This document shows positions 1 through 6,596 of a DNA stretch of 11,504 bases, one piece after another. The notes beneath the pieces are model-generated. The model was given only the letters and a program-made list of their open reading frames with translations, searched no databases and was not told where the DNA came from. Origin of the DNA: UBA4675 sp964601265. GTDB taxonomy: Bacteria > Bacillota > Clostridia > Christensenellales > Borkfalkiaceae. The position numbers and the translations under genes were made by a program. The stretch lies in contig CAZRMT010000038.1 of the NCBI GenBank assembly GCA_964601265.1, forward strand, positions 1-11,504, given 5' to 3'. Each line of letters starts with the position of its first letter. Position 1 is the first letter of the stretch.

Positions 1-80
1 CCTAACGGTACGTGAAGTTTGTTGTCGCAAGTGAAGTACGCCTATCGGCGAGTGAAGTTTGCCTTACGGCAAGTTGAGGA
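1..80. repeat. Four degenerate ~20-bp tandem repeats
   Basis: Four imperfect copies of about 19-21 bp start near 1, 22, 41 and 62, with approximate consensus CCTANCGGCAAGTGAAGTTT followed by G. Copies three and four each contain a small GCC-N4-GGC palindrome (GCCTATCGGC-like and GCCTTACGGC). The fourth copy decays into AAGTTGAGGA. I recall similar AGTGAAGTTTG-type repeats between genes in gut Clostridia, but I cannot search for them here. The window opens inside the array, so its left limit is unknown. An open frame runs through it but looks like a product of the repeat, not a gene. Confidence 0.8.
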
Positions 81-98
81 TATAAAACTTATATATCC
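78..98. repeat. AT-rich inverted repeat between the two repeat families
   Basis: GGATATA (78-84) and TATATCC (92-98) are perfect 7-base inverted arms around a 7-base loop. The element sits exactly between the end of the 20-bp repeats and the start of the decamer array. The stem is weak and there is no T-run, so it is unlikely to be a terminator. No function is assigned. Confidence 0.4.
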
Positions 99-110
99 AT
101 ATAATAAACC

Positions 111-561
111 GTGTCGAAAAGTAGAGAAAGCGGTCGAAAATGTGCGAACGGCGTCGAAAACTACCGAAAGCGGTCGAAAGTGGGCGGATAGTGTCGAAAA
201 CTACCGAAAACGGTCGAAAGTAGGCGAACGGTGTCGAAAACTACCGAAAACCGTCTAACAAAAGCGAAAACCCGATAAAACAGTCGAATTACTTCTAACG
301 GTAAAGAAAAAGACGGAAAAGTGTCGACAAGTGGCGAATGACAAGTAAATACACTCGAAAACCGTCTAACAAAAGCGAAAAACCGATAAAACCGTCGAAA
401 AGTAGTGGAAACTCGATAAAACGGTCGAATTCTTTCGAACAGTCGAGAAAAACACAGAAAAGTGTCGAAAAAGTGCGAAAAACCGATAATACACTCGAAA
501 ACCGTCTAAAAAGTACGAAAAGTCAAGAACGCTGTCGAAAAAGTACGAAAAACCGATAAAA
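111..561. repeat. Helically phased (C)GAAAA decamer array
   Basis: Reading from 111 in steps of ten, the units are variants of NNNTCGAAAA: GTGTCGAAAA, CTACCGAAAA, CGGTCGAAAG, ACCGATAAAA and so on. There are 24 units to 350, then one 11-base step (351-361), then 20 more units from 362 to 561. At least 17 units end exactly in CGAAAA in register. From 111 to 270 the decamers also form a 40-bp higher-order repeat (111, 151, 191, 231). A second duplication places the segment near 245-288 again at 356-398, offset 111 bp. A-tracts of about four bases every ten bases predict strong intrinsic curvature. Open frames here only mirror the repeat (10-aa periodicity) and lack convincing start signals. This explains all of the gene-free stretch before 576 apart from 1-110. 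Confidence 0.9.
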
Positions 562-575
562 TCCTCTTTTTCCCG

Positions 576-1271
576 CTAATCCTCATAATCCCTTTTATCC
601 GTCGGGCGAAAGAGAACGTACACGATAATTGCCACCGCAACGCTTATTAACGCCACCAAAAGAATTTGCAAGGAAGAAGCCGACTTGTCGTTTTTCACGC
701 TCGTAGGGGTGGAATAGGAGGAAGAAGAAGGCAAAGGTTCGGGGTTTTCGGGAACGGTAAACAAAGAAAAAGCGTTTTTTCGCATATATCCCAAATAGCC
801 GTTTACGTACACGTACACGAGTTCTTCCCCCGACGGCGACGAGATTTCTCCGTAGTAAAGCGCTAAGCTCCCCGAATAAATTCCCGCCTTGGAAACGCTT
901 AAAGAGCTATCCGAAAAAAGCACGTCGTCCGTATCCACCGTGATATAGAGTAAAGGGTAAGGCGAAGCGGGGACGGTATCGGATATTATCAAGTCAACCG
1001 TTTTAACGTAGCCCGTGAGGACGGGAAAAGTGGAGTTTTCGGGCATATAGCTGACTTTTGCGTAGTCGCCGTTCACCTCTAAAACCCTTACGTAATAGCC
1101 GTACGGAATGTAAAATTTCAAATACGCGCCGTTATAATCGGAATAAAAACCCGTCGTGTGCGTTAACGCCCGAGAATACGCGCGGTTACTTTCGGCAAAC
1201 GCGGGGGACGACCGAAAGGAGAGAAGTAAACAAAATATAAACAACTCTAATACCGCAATAAATTTCCTCAT
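576..1271 (-). CDS. Secreted SH3-like, single-pass membrane protein
   Basis: This 231-aa protein starts with a classical signal peptide: MRK, a hydrophobic core at residues 5-19, and a likely signal-peptidase site after PAFA at residue 26. Two beta-rich segments (about 36-93 and 107-171) look like bacterial SH3-type domains; both contain G-Y-V/L-G-Y-like turns. A Pro/Ser-rich linker (173-199) leads to one transmembrane helix (about 201-221) and a short charged tail. The mature domain should therefore lie outside the membrane. SH3-type domains often bind cell-wall peptides, but no catalytic domain is present. The gene is divergent from the phage operon, so it may be a flanking host gene or a phage accessory gene acting at the envelope. 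I do not recognise a specific family. The ATG at 1271 is the only start that keeps the signal peptide. Confidence 0.85.
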   Translation of the reverse strand: MRKFIAVLELFIFCLLLSFRSSPAFAESNRAYSRALTHTTGFYSDYNGAYLKFYIPYGYYVRVLEVNGDYAKVSYMPENSTFPVLTGYVKTVDLIISDTVPASPYPLLYITVDTDDVLFSDSSLSVSKAGIYSGSLALYYGEISSPSGEELVYVYVNGYLGYMRKNAFSLFTVPENPEPLPSSSSYSTPTSVKNDKSASSLQILLVALISVAVAIIVYVLFRPTDKRDYED

Positions 1272-1280
1272 AGCCTATAA

Positions 1281-1289
1281 ATTATAGCA
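1281..1289 (-). promoter_or_regulatory. Extended -10 promoter for the membrane protein
   Basis: On the minus strand this reads TGCTATAAT, a perfect extended -10 (TG-N-TATAAT). No good -35 is seen 16-18 bp upstream, as is usual for extended -10 promoters. The expected start of transcription is about position 1274, leaving only about three bases before the ATG at 1271. The mRNA would be nearly leaderless, and no proper ribosome site is visible (only a weak TAGG). Confidence 0.55.
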
Positions 1290-1317
1290 TTAACCGTTCC
1301 CCCGAAAAACAAATAAA

Positions 1318-1323
1318 AAGGAG
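1318..1323 (+). promoter_or_regulatory. Misplaced ribosome-binding site before terL
   Basis: AAGGAG in the context AAAAGGAGAAAAAA is the same ribosome site that precedes ATG directly at 6597 and 9772. Here the expected start position instead holds GTA (1330), in frame with the terminase, and the first ATG lies 21 bases past the motif. No stop interrupts the frame between them. Confidence 0.5.
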
Positions 1324-1344
1324 AAAAAAGTAAATTTTTGTCAA

Positions 1345-2772
1345 ATGAAAGAGATATTAAATAAGATTTTAAAAATCGAGAAAGAACAGCTTGCGAGAAA
1401 GAGCAAAGGCGAGCTTGACAACTACAACACGGGCAAGGTGAAACACGCCAAGCAACTTGCCTTTCACCGTTCGAAAAAGCGTAACCGTTGGGTATTCGGC
1501 GGAAACCGTAGCGGAAAAACCGAGTGCGGAGCGGTAGAAACGGTGTATATGGCGCGTGGAATACACCCGTACCGCAAAAACAAAAAGGACGTGTTCGGCT
1601 GGGTTGTATCCCTTTCCTCGCAAGTGCAAAGGGACGTCGCGCAAGAAAAGATTTTAAAGTACCTGAAAAAAGAATGGATAGCCGAAATCATAATGTCGTC
1701 GGGTAAAAAGGACAGCCCCTCTTCGGGCGTAATCGACCAAATAAAGGTAAAAAACGTGTTCGGAGGAATATCCACGATAGGCTTTAAAACTTGCGACCAA
1801 GGGCGAGAAAAATTCCAAGGCAGTTCGCTTGACTTCGTGTGGTTCGACGAAGAACCGCCCAAGGATATTTACGACGAATGTCGAATGAGGGTACTCGACA
1901 AATCGGGCGATATATTCGGCACTATGACGCCTTTAAAGGGGATAACCTTTATTTACGACGAGATATACCTGAATTCCTCACGCAATCCCGAGGTGTGGTG
2001 CGAGTTTATGGAATGGGCGGACAACCCCTATTTAAACGAAAACGAGGTAAACTTATTAACCGACACAATGTCAAAAGATGAACTTGAAAGCAGACGTTAC
2101 GGTAGGTTTTACACGGCGCAAGGGCTTGTTTATACGGAGTTCGACGAAAACGTACACGTGATAGAACCCTTTACCGTTCCCGAGGACTGGCAAGATACTT
2201 TGTCCATAGACCCGGGGCTTAACAATCCGCTTTCTTGCCACTGGTACGCAGTGGATTACGACGGAAACGTCTACGTTACCGCAGAGCATTACGAAGCGGA
2301 CAAAACGGTTGACTACCACTCGGAAAAAATCAAGGAAATATCCGAAAAAATCGGTTGGAAACGCGATAGTAAAGGTAGAATAACGGCGCTTATAGATTCC
2401 TCCGCCAACCAAAAAACGCTTGCCTCGACCAAAAGCGTGACGGAGCTGTTTTACGAAAACGGAATACTCGTAAACCCCAAAGTCAACAAGGACTTGTTTT
2501 CGGGGATAAATCGAGTAAAACGCTACTTAAAGCAAAAAAAGCTTTTCATTTTTAAAAACTGTACCAACTTGATACGAGAAATGAAAAGTTACTGGTGGGG
2601 CGAGGGCGACGCGCCTAAAAAGTACGACGACCACTGTTTGGATGAGCTTAGGTACTATATTATGTCCAAGCCCGAAAACGTTCTTCCCGACAAGGTGAAA
2701 AGCGTTATTACGCTCGACAAAGAAAGAAAAATAAAAAGATTAAAAAGATTATTCGGCAGAAGAAAGCCGTAA
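1345..2772 (+). CDS. terL: Phage terminase large subunit
   Basis: This 475-aa protein is the ATP-driven DNA packaging motor and nuclease that docks on the portal. The N-terminal ATPase has Walker A GGNRSGKT at 52-59, Walker B LDFVWFDEE at 162-170 (Asp168, Glu169) and a coupling motif GTMTPLKG at 192-199. The C-terminal RNase H-like nuclease has acidic residues in SIDPG (Asp289), LIDSS (Asp351) and YDDHCLDE (Asp428/429, Asp433). Length and motif order fit an intact large terminase. It opens the structural operon; the next gene begins nine bases after its stop. The ATG at 1345 is the only usual start codon that retains the region before Walker A, but it lacks a well-spaced ribosome site. Confidence 0.95.
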   Translation: MKEILNKILKIEKEQLARKSKGELDNYNTGKVKHAKQLAFHRSKKRNRWVFGGNRSGKTECGAVETVYMARGIHPYRKNKKDVFGWVVSLSSQVQRDVAQEKILKYLKKEWIAEIIMSSGKKDSPSSGVIDQIKVKNVFGGISTIGFKTCDQGREKFQGSSLDFVWFDEEPPKDIYDECRMRVLDKSGDIFGTMTPLKGITFIYDEIYLNSSRNPEVWCEFMEWADNPYLNENEVNLLTDTMSKDELESRRYGRFYTAQGLVYTEFDENVHVIEPFTVPEDWQDTLSIDPGLNNPLSCHWYAVDYDGNVYVTAEHYEADKTVDYHSEKIKEISEKIGWKRDSKGRITALIDSSANQKTLASTKSVTELFYENGILVNPKVNKDLFSGINRVKRYLKQKKLFIFKNCTNLIREMKSYWWGEGDAPKKYDDHCLDELRYYIMSKPENVLPDKVKSVITLDKERKIKRLKRLFGRRKP

Positions 2773-2781
2773 GGAGGAAAA

Positions 2782-3057
2782 ATGACTAACGAAAAAGAAA
2801 TTGCAAGAGAAGCGCTTTTTAAAAAGGCGACGGGCTACAAAACGGAAGAGGTGATAGAGGAGTATTCCGCCACGGACGGGGAAATGGAGCTAATCAAAAA
2901 AAAGGTAACCTTAAAAACGGTCGCCCCCGACTGTTCGGCTATAAAAATGATTATGGAAGAGGATACCGACTACGAAACCTTGTCCGACGAAGAGCTTGCC
3001 CGCGAAAAGAAAAGGCTTTTAAAACTTTTAAAGGAGAAGGACGATGAAGCTAAATAA
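2782..3057 (+). CDS. Terminase small subunit-like protein, no DNA-binding domain
   Basis: A 91-aa protein with the ribosome site AAGGAGG (2771-2777) overlapping the terL stop. Residues 12-28 (LFKKATGYKTEEVIEEY) and 46-58 (TVAPDCSAIKMIM) resemble the middle of small-terminase proteins, which usually read as K-RA-x-GY-x-x-x-E followed later by PD-x-SA-x-x-x-x-L. The C-terminal part (64-88) is a charged helix like the family's oligomerisation tail. What is missing is the N-terminal helix-turn-helix of about 60 residues that normally binds the packaging site. Gene order is also reversed, since small terminase usually precedes large. It could be a minimal small terminase, a terminase co-factor, or a remnant. 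The call rests on motif resemblance alone. Confidence 0.5.
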   Translation: MTNEKEIAREALFKKATGYKTEEVIEEYSATDGEMELIKKKVTLKTVAPDCSAIKMIMEEDTDYETLSDEELAREKKRLLKLLKEKDDEAK

Positions 3058-3232
3058 AATAGATAACGTCGTTTGCGACGTGGAGGGTTGTTACAATCTT
3101 GCTATAAGGCAAATTTTATATGACGAAAACAGCAAAAGCGGAATAAATATGTGTAATAATTGCCTTATGAAACTTTACAACTGTATGGCGAAAGAGGTGT
3201 GTTTAAAGGGGAGAAAAAATGAAAAAAGATAA
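3044..3232 (+). CDS. Small four-cysteine (zinc-finger-like) protein
   Basis: A 62-aa protein whose Cys11/Cys16 (CDVEGC) and Cys37/Cys40 (CNNC) could bind one metal ion; Cys47 and Cys53 are extra. A ribosome site AAGGAG (3031-3036) precedes the ATG by seven bases. The gene overlaps the previous one by 14 bp and the portal gene by 14 bp, so translation is probably coupled across all three. Small zinc-finger proteins occur in phage head modules, but no specific role can be assigned. The lysine-rich C-terminus is consistent with contact with nucleic acid, which is inference. Confidence 0.7.
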   Translation: MKLNKIDNVVCDVEGCYNLAIRQILYDENSKSGINMCNNCLMKLYNCMAKEVCLKGRKNEKR

Positions 3233-5012
3233 ATTTTACGAGGAGCTTGTCGAGGAAATCGTCGAAGACTATAAAGCAAGGGCTTTAAACAGACTTTTTT
3301 TAGAGCGGAAATGGGAGCTGAATATGAATTTTTTGGCGGGCAATCAATATTGCGACGTACAAGCGGACGGCGAAATAAGGGACAACGGCAAGGACTATTT
3401 TTGGCAGTCGAGAAAGGCTTATAACCATATCGCCCCCATAATAGAGGCGAGAATATCCCGTTTATCCAAAGTGCGTCCTAAAATGAGCGTAAGGGCTTCT
3501 TCCGACGAGGAAAGGGATATAAAAAGCGCGAAAATCGTAACGGACGTATTAAATTCGGTGTGCCAAAGGGCGGACTTCAACAAAATTTTGTCAAAAGCCA
3601 CCGCTTGGAGCGAAATCACGGGAACCGCCTTTTACAAAGTGCTGTGGAATAAGGACAAAGGGGAGTTCGGCGACGTTGAAATAAGCGTCGTGTCGCCGTT
3701 TGAAATTTATCCCGACAGCTTGGTTCACGAGGAAATCGGCGACTTAAAAAGTTTAATACACGCCCGAGCTTTGCACGTAGACGATATTTACGCCTTATAC
3801 GGCAAGGAAGTGCAAGCAGAAAAACTCACTTCCTTTTATCCGAGAAATTCTTCTTTCGGGGTAAGTTCCGATACGGACGAGCTAAAAGACCACGCCCTTG
3901 TTATCGAGCGGTACGAAAAGCCGAGCAAGTCTTTCCCGAGAGGTAGAGTCGTTACGGTGTGCGGAGGACAAATTTTAAGCATAGGCGAGCTTCCGTACCT
4001 AAACGGTGACAGCGGAGAAAGAGGGTTTCCTTTCGTAAAACAGGTGTGTTTACCGCAAACGGGTTCATTTTTCGGTTCTTCCGTAATAGAGCGAATAATT
4101 CCCGTGCAAAGGGCGTTTAACGCGGTTAAAAACAGAAAGCACGAGTTTTTAAACAGGCTTAGCGCGGGAGTTTTATCGGTAGAAGACGGCTCAATCGACG
4201 CAGACGAGCTTGCCGAGGACGGGTTATACCCGGGGAAGGTGATAGTATATAGGCAAGGGAGCAATCCCCCTCAAATGATGAACTACGGTTCTATGCCCAA
4301 CGACTTCAATTACGAGGAAGAAACGCTTAAAAACGAGTTCACCACGATAAGCGGAGTAAGCGAGTTGTCCCGTTCGGGAACGACGATAGAAAATATAACC
4401 AGCGGAGTTGCCCTTCAACTTATGATAGAGCAGGACGACAACCGAATGCTTGCCACTATCGAAAACTTAAAATACGCCGTAAGAGAAACGGCAAGGCAGA
4501 TAATACGATTATATAAGCAGTTCGCCGTTAAAAAAAGGATAATGGCGGTTGCGGGCAGTCAAAAAAAGGTAGAAAGCTTTTATTTCGACAACAGCGATTT
4601 AGACAGCGACGACGTCGTGTTCGACACGGAAAACGAGCTTTCTTATACTCCGGCGCAAAAGCAAAGCGCCGTGTACGACTTGTTAAAAACGGGGTTACTA
4701 CAAGACGACGAAGGAAAAATAGACAAGCGTACCAAAACCAAACTTCTCGAAATTCTCGGGTTCGGGAGCGTGGACAACGTCAGGGATATTTCGGCGTTGC
4801 ACGTCAACAAAGCCCAAAGGGAGAATATCGGGTTTTTAAACAAAGAATATATCGAGGCAGAAGATATAGACGACCACCGTTTGCACGTTGAAGAACATAT
4901 AGCCTTTATTTTGTCGGAAGACGAAGAAAAGGACGAAGAAGTAATAACGCTTATAAAAAAGCACGTTGCGGAACACAAAAAGTTTTTATCTCGCCTTGCA
5001 AAGGAGTTGTGA
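3219..5012 (+). CDS. Phage portal protein, P22-like
   Basis: This 597-aa protein should form the ring at one capsid vertex through which DNA is packaged and ejected. The N-terminal pattern ERKWELNMNFLAGNQY (29-44), followed by NHIAPIIEARISRLSKVRPK (69-88), is characteristic of the P22-type portal family. So is the helix-rich ISGVSELSRSGTTIENITSG segment in the middle. The C-terminal 45 residues are rich in His and Glu (DDHRLHVEEHIAF, KKHVAEHKKF) and predicted helical, which suits an extended barrel or a terminase contact. A strong site AAAGGGGAG lies at 3205-3213. Length is a little below P22 gp1 (about 725 aa) but normal for Firmicutes relatives. It follows the packaging genes and precedes scaffold and capsid positions. 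Confidence 0.92.
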   Translation: MKKDKFYEELVEEIVEDYKARALNRLFLERKWELNMNFLAGNQYCDVQADGEIRDNGKDYFWQSRKAYNHIAPIIEARISRLSKVRPKMSVRASSDEERDIKSAKIVTDVLNSVCQRADFNKILSKATAWSEITGTAFYKVLWNKDKGEFGDVEISVVSPFEIYPDSLVHEEIGDLKSLIHARALHVDDIYALYGKEVQAEKLTSFYPRNSSFGVSSDTDELKDHALVIERYEKPSKSFPRGRVVTVCGGQILSIGELPYLNGDSGERGFPFVKQVCLPQTGSFFGSSVIERIIPVQRAFNAVKNRKHEFLNRLSAGVLSVEDGSIDADELAEDGLYPGKVIVYRQGSNPPQMMNYGSMPNDFNYEEETLKNEFTTISGVSELSRSGTTIENITSGVALQLMIEQDDNRMLATIENLKYAVRETARQIIRLYKQFAVKKRIMAVAGSQKKVESFYFDNSDLDSDDVVFDTENELSYTPAQKQSAVYDLLKTGLLQDDEGKIDKRTKTKLLEILGFGSVDNVRDISALHVNKAQRENIGFLNKEYIEAEDIDDHRLHVEEHIAFILSEDEEKDEEVITLIKKHVAEHKKFLSRLAKEL

Positions 5013-5013
5013 A

Positions 5014-5274
5014 ATGGGAATTTTCAAAAAAATTTTTAATCACGTAAGCGGAGAAAAACTCTTAAAAAGCAAATACGTCGAACACGAGAAAGGAGAAGAG
5101 CCTACCGTCCTTGCAAGAGAAGAAAAACAAGAAGAGAACCTTCAAAAAAGCAGTGCCGACAATACGAGCGCGATACTTTTTTCGGGCGGGCAATCGGTGA
5201 GAACACCGCCCAATAAACCCGTAAATATAAAACAAGCGGGAATTTTAGCGGAAAAATTATTAAAAGGAGATTAA
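5014..5274 (+). CDS. Small charged protein in the scaffold position
   Basis: An 86-aa protein beginning MGIFKKIFNHV. I chose the ATG at 5014 because AAAGGAG (5000-5006) lies seven bases upstream; a start 48 bases earlier has no ribosome site and would sit inside the portal gene. A basic amphipathic N-terminus (1-20) is followed by a polar, Lys/Glu-rich, probably disordered middle, then SAILFSGGQSVRTPP and a short helix (72-85). The position between portal and capsid genes is where P22-like phages encode the scaffolding protein, but this is far shorter than P22 gp8 (about 300 aa). It could be a minimal scaffold, an internal capsid protein or an assembly factor. No family is recognised with confidence. 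Confidence 0.7.
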   Translation: MGIFKKIFNHVSGEKLLKSKYVEHEKGEEPTVLAREEKQEENLQKSSADNTSAILFSGGQSVRTPPNKPVNIKQAGILAEKLLKGD

Positions 5275-5280
5275 AAAATT

Positions 5281-6453
5281 ATGGTAACTTTATCAAGCGC
5301 AGACAAGGCGTTAAAGACCTTGTATTTAGGAGTCGTAACCGAACAACTTAACACGGAAATCAACCCCTTTTTAGCAAAAATCAAGCAGACCGAAAACGAC
5401 GTTTGGGGCAAAGAAATAAGAAAACTCGCCCAATACGGAATTAACGGCGGAATAGGCGCGGGAACGGAAGACGGCGACTTGCCCTCGGCGTCGGGCAACA
5501 ATTACGAACAGTTCGTGTTGTCGCTCAAAAACCTTTACGGAAAGATAGAAATTTCCGACAAGGCGATAAGAGCTAGCGAAAACAACGCGGGGGCTTTCGT
5601 CAACCTTTTAAACGCCGAAATGGAAGGACTTTTAAAGGCTTCTTCCTTTAACTTCGGAAGAATGTTGTTCGGCGACGGCAAAGGGGAACTTTGCAAAGTC
5701 AAAAGCGTGTCGGAGGGAGTAATCGAGGTAGACGGCGTGAAAAACCTTATCGAAGGTATGGTCGTCGACTTCCGCACGGCTGACGGAACTATGATAGAAG
5801 GCGCTAACGCAAGAAGAATTCTATCCGTCGACAGAGCGGGCAAAAAGATAACCGTCAGCGGAAACGCGTTGACTTCTTCGGAACTCGTCGAAAACAGTAT
5901 TTTGACCGTACAAGGCTCGTTCAATCAAGAAATCACGGGATTAAAAGCGATTTTCTCGGATAAAGGCAGTCTTTACGGACTTGACAGAGCGACGCACAAA
6001 TGGCTCGTGCCTTATATGAAAGCGGACGTCGGCGAAATCAGCGAAACGGTTATTCAAACGGCTATCGACTATTTGGAAGAAAACGCGGGTAGCAAGGTGG
6101 ATATGATGTTATGTTCTTCGGGGGTTAAAAGAGCCTTCCAAAATCACCTTTCTGCGTACAAGAGAAACACCGAGGTTATGGAATTGAAAGGGGGATATAA
6201 AACTATATCCTACAACGGAATTCCCATCGTGTCCGACAGATTTTGTCCCGAGGGAACTATGTATTTGCTTTCAACCGAGGACTTTACTTTGCACCAACTT
6301 TGCGACTGGCAATGGTTAGAGGGAGAAGACGGAAAAATCTTAAAACAAAACGTCAACAAGCCCTCGTACAGCGCGACGCTTGTAAAATATGCGGACTTAA
6401 TTTGCTCAAAGCCTTGCGGACAAGCAATGCTTACGGGCATTACGGAGGCGTAA
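5281..6453 (+). CDS. Major capsid protein, HK97-fold
   Basis: This 390-aa protein forms the shell. The N-terminal region (1-75) ends in a Gly-rich loop NGGIGAGTEDGDLPSASG (55-72). A spine helix with NLLNAEMEGLLKASSFNFGR follows at 108-127. Residues about 140-215 are a beta-rich insertion (GVIEVDGVKN, KKITVSGN) of the kind that decorates some HK97 shells. The A-domain signature YNGIPIVSDRFCPEGTMYLL at 311-330 matches the usual Y-x-G-x-P-V/I-V-x-D pattern. The ribosome site AAAAGGAG (5262-5269) overlaps the end of the previous gene, 11 bases before the ATG. No N-terminal protease or cleavage arm is evident. It has the strongest CG-rich codon use in the window, as expected for a highly expressed gene. 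Confidence 0.9.
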   Translation: MVTLSSADKALKTLYLGVVTEQLNTEINPFLAKIKQTENDVWGKEIRKLAQYGINGGIGAGTEDGDLPSASGNNYEQFVLSLKNLYGKIEISDKAIRASENNAGAFVNLLNAEMEGLLKASSFNFGRMLFGDGKGELCKVKSVSEGVIEVDGVKNLIEGMVVDFRTADGTMIEGANARRILSVDRAGKKITVSGNALTSSELVENSILTVQGSFNQEITGLKAIFSDKGSLYGLDRATHKWLVPYMKADVGEISETVIQTAIDYLEENAGSKVDMMLCSSGVKRAFQNHLSAYKRNTEVMELKGGYKTISYNGIPIVSDRFCPEGTMYLLSTEDFTLHQLCDWQWLEGEDGKILKQNVNKPSYSATLVKYADLICSKPCGQAMLTGITEA

Positions 6454-6486
6454 TTTATATAAAGCGTTTTAAAAAGTTTTAAACTA

Positions 6487-6512
6487 AACGGCAAAACCTT
6501 ATTTTTGCGGTT
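6487..6512 (+). terminator. Imperfect hairpin after the capsid gene
   Basis: AACGGCAAAA (6487-6496) and TTTTGCGGTT (6503-6512) pair over ten positions with one G-G mismatch around a six-base loop. It lies in the 143-bp break between the capsid and adaptor genes, the only sizeable gap in the structural operon. No T-run follows on the plus strand, so it is a poor intrinsic terminator. It may instead be a partial terminator or mRNA-stabilising stem that lets capsid expression exceed downstream genes. A second tiny stem (GGCT-ATA-AGCC) lies near 6570-6580. Confidence 0.35.
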
Positions 6513-6596
6513 ATATCGTGTGTAACAAAAAAAATCTTTTATCCTCTCGCTCGAAAATCGCAAAAGTAAGGCTATAAGCCGTTAAAAGGAGAAAAA

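Noticed and set aside
19..559. Two small open frames (19-258 and 338-559)
   Set aside because: Their residues follow the 10-bp and 20-bp repeats (K/R-rich ten-residue periodicity), they lack ribosome sites, and the first crosses two unrelated repeat families.
111..561. CRISPR array
   Set aside because: Units are ten bases long and degenerate with no alternating repeat and unique spacer pattern, and no cas gene is present.
666..1240. Plus-strand frames opposite the membrane protein
   Set aside because: They are shadows of the minus-strand gene, which has a signal peptide, membrane helix and coherent beta-rich domains.
4966..5013. Earlier start for the 86-aa gene
   Set aside because: No ribosome site there, while AAAGGAG is well placed before the ATG at 5014.
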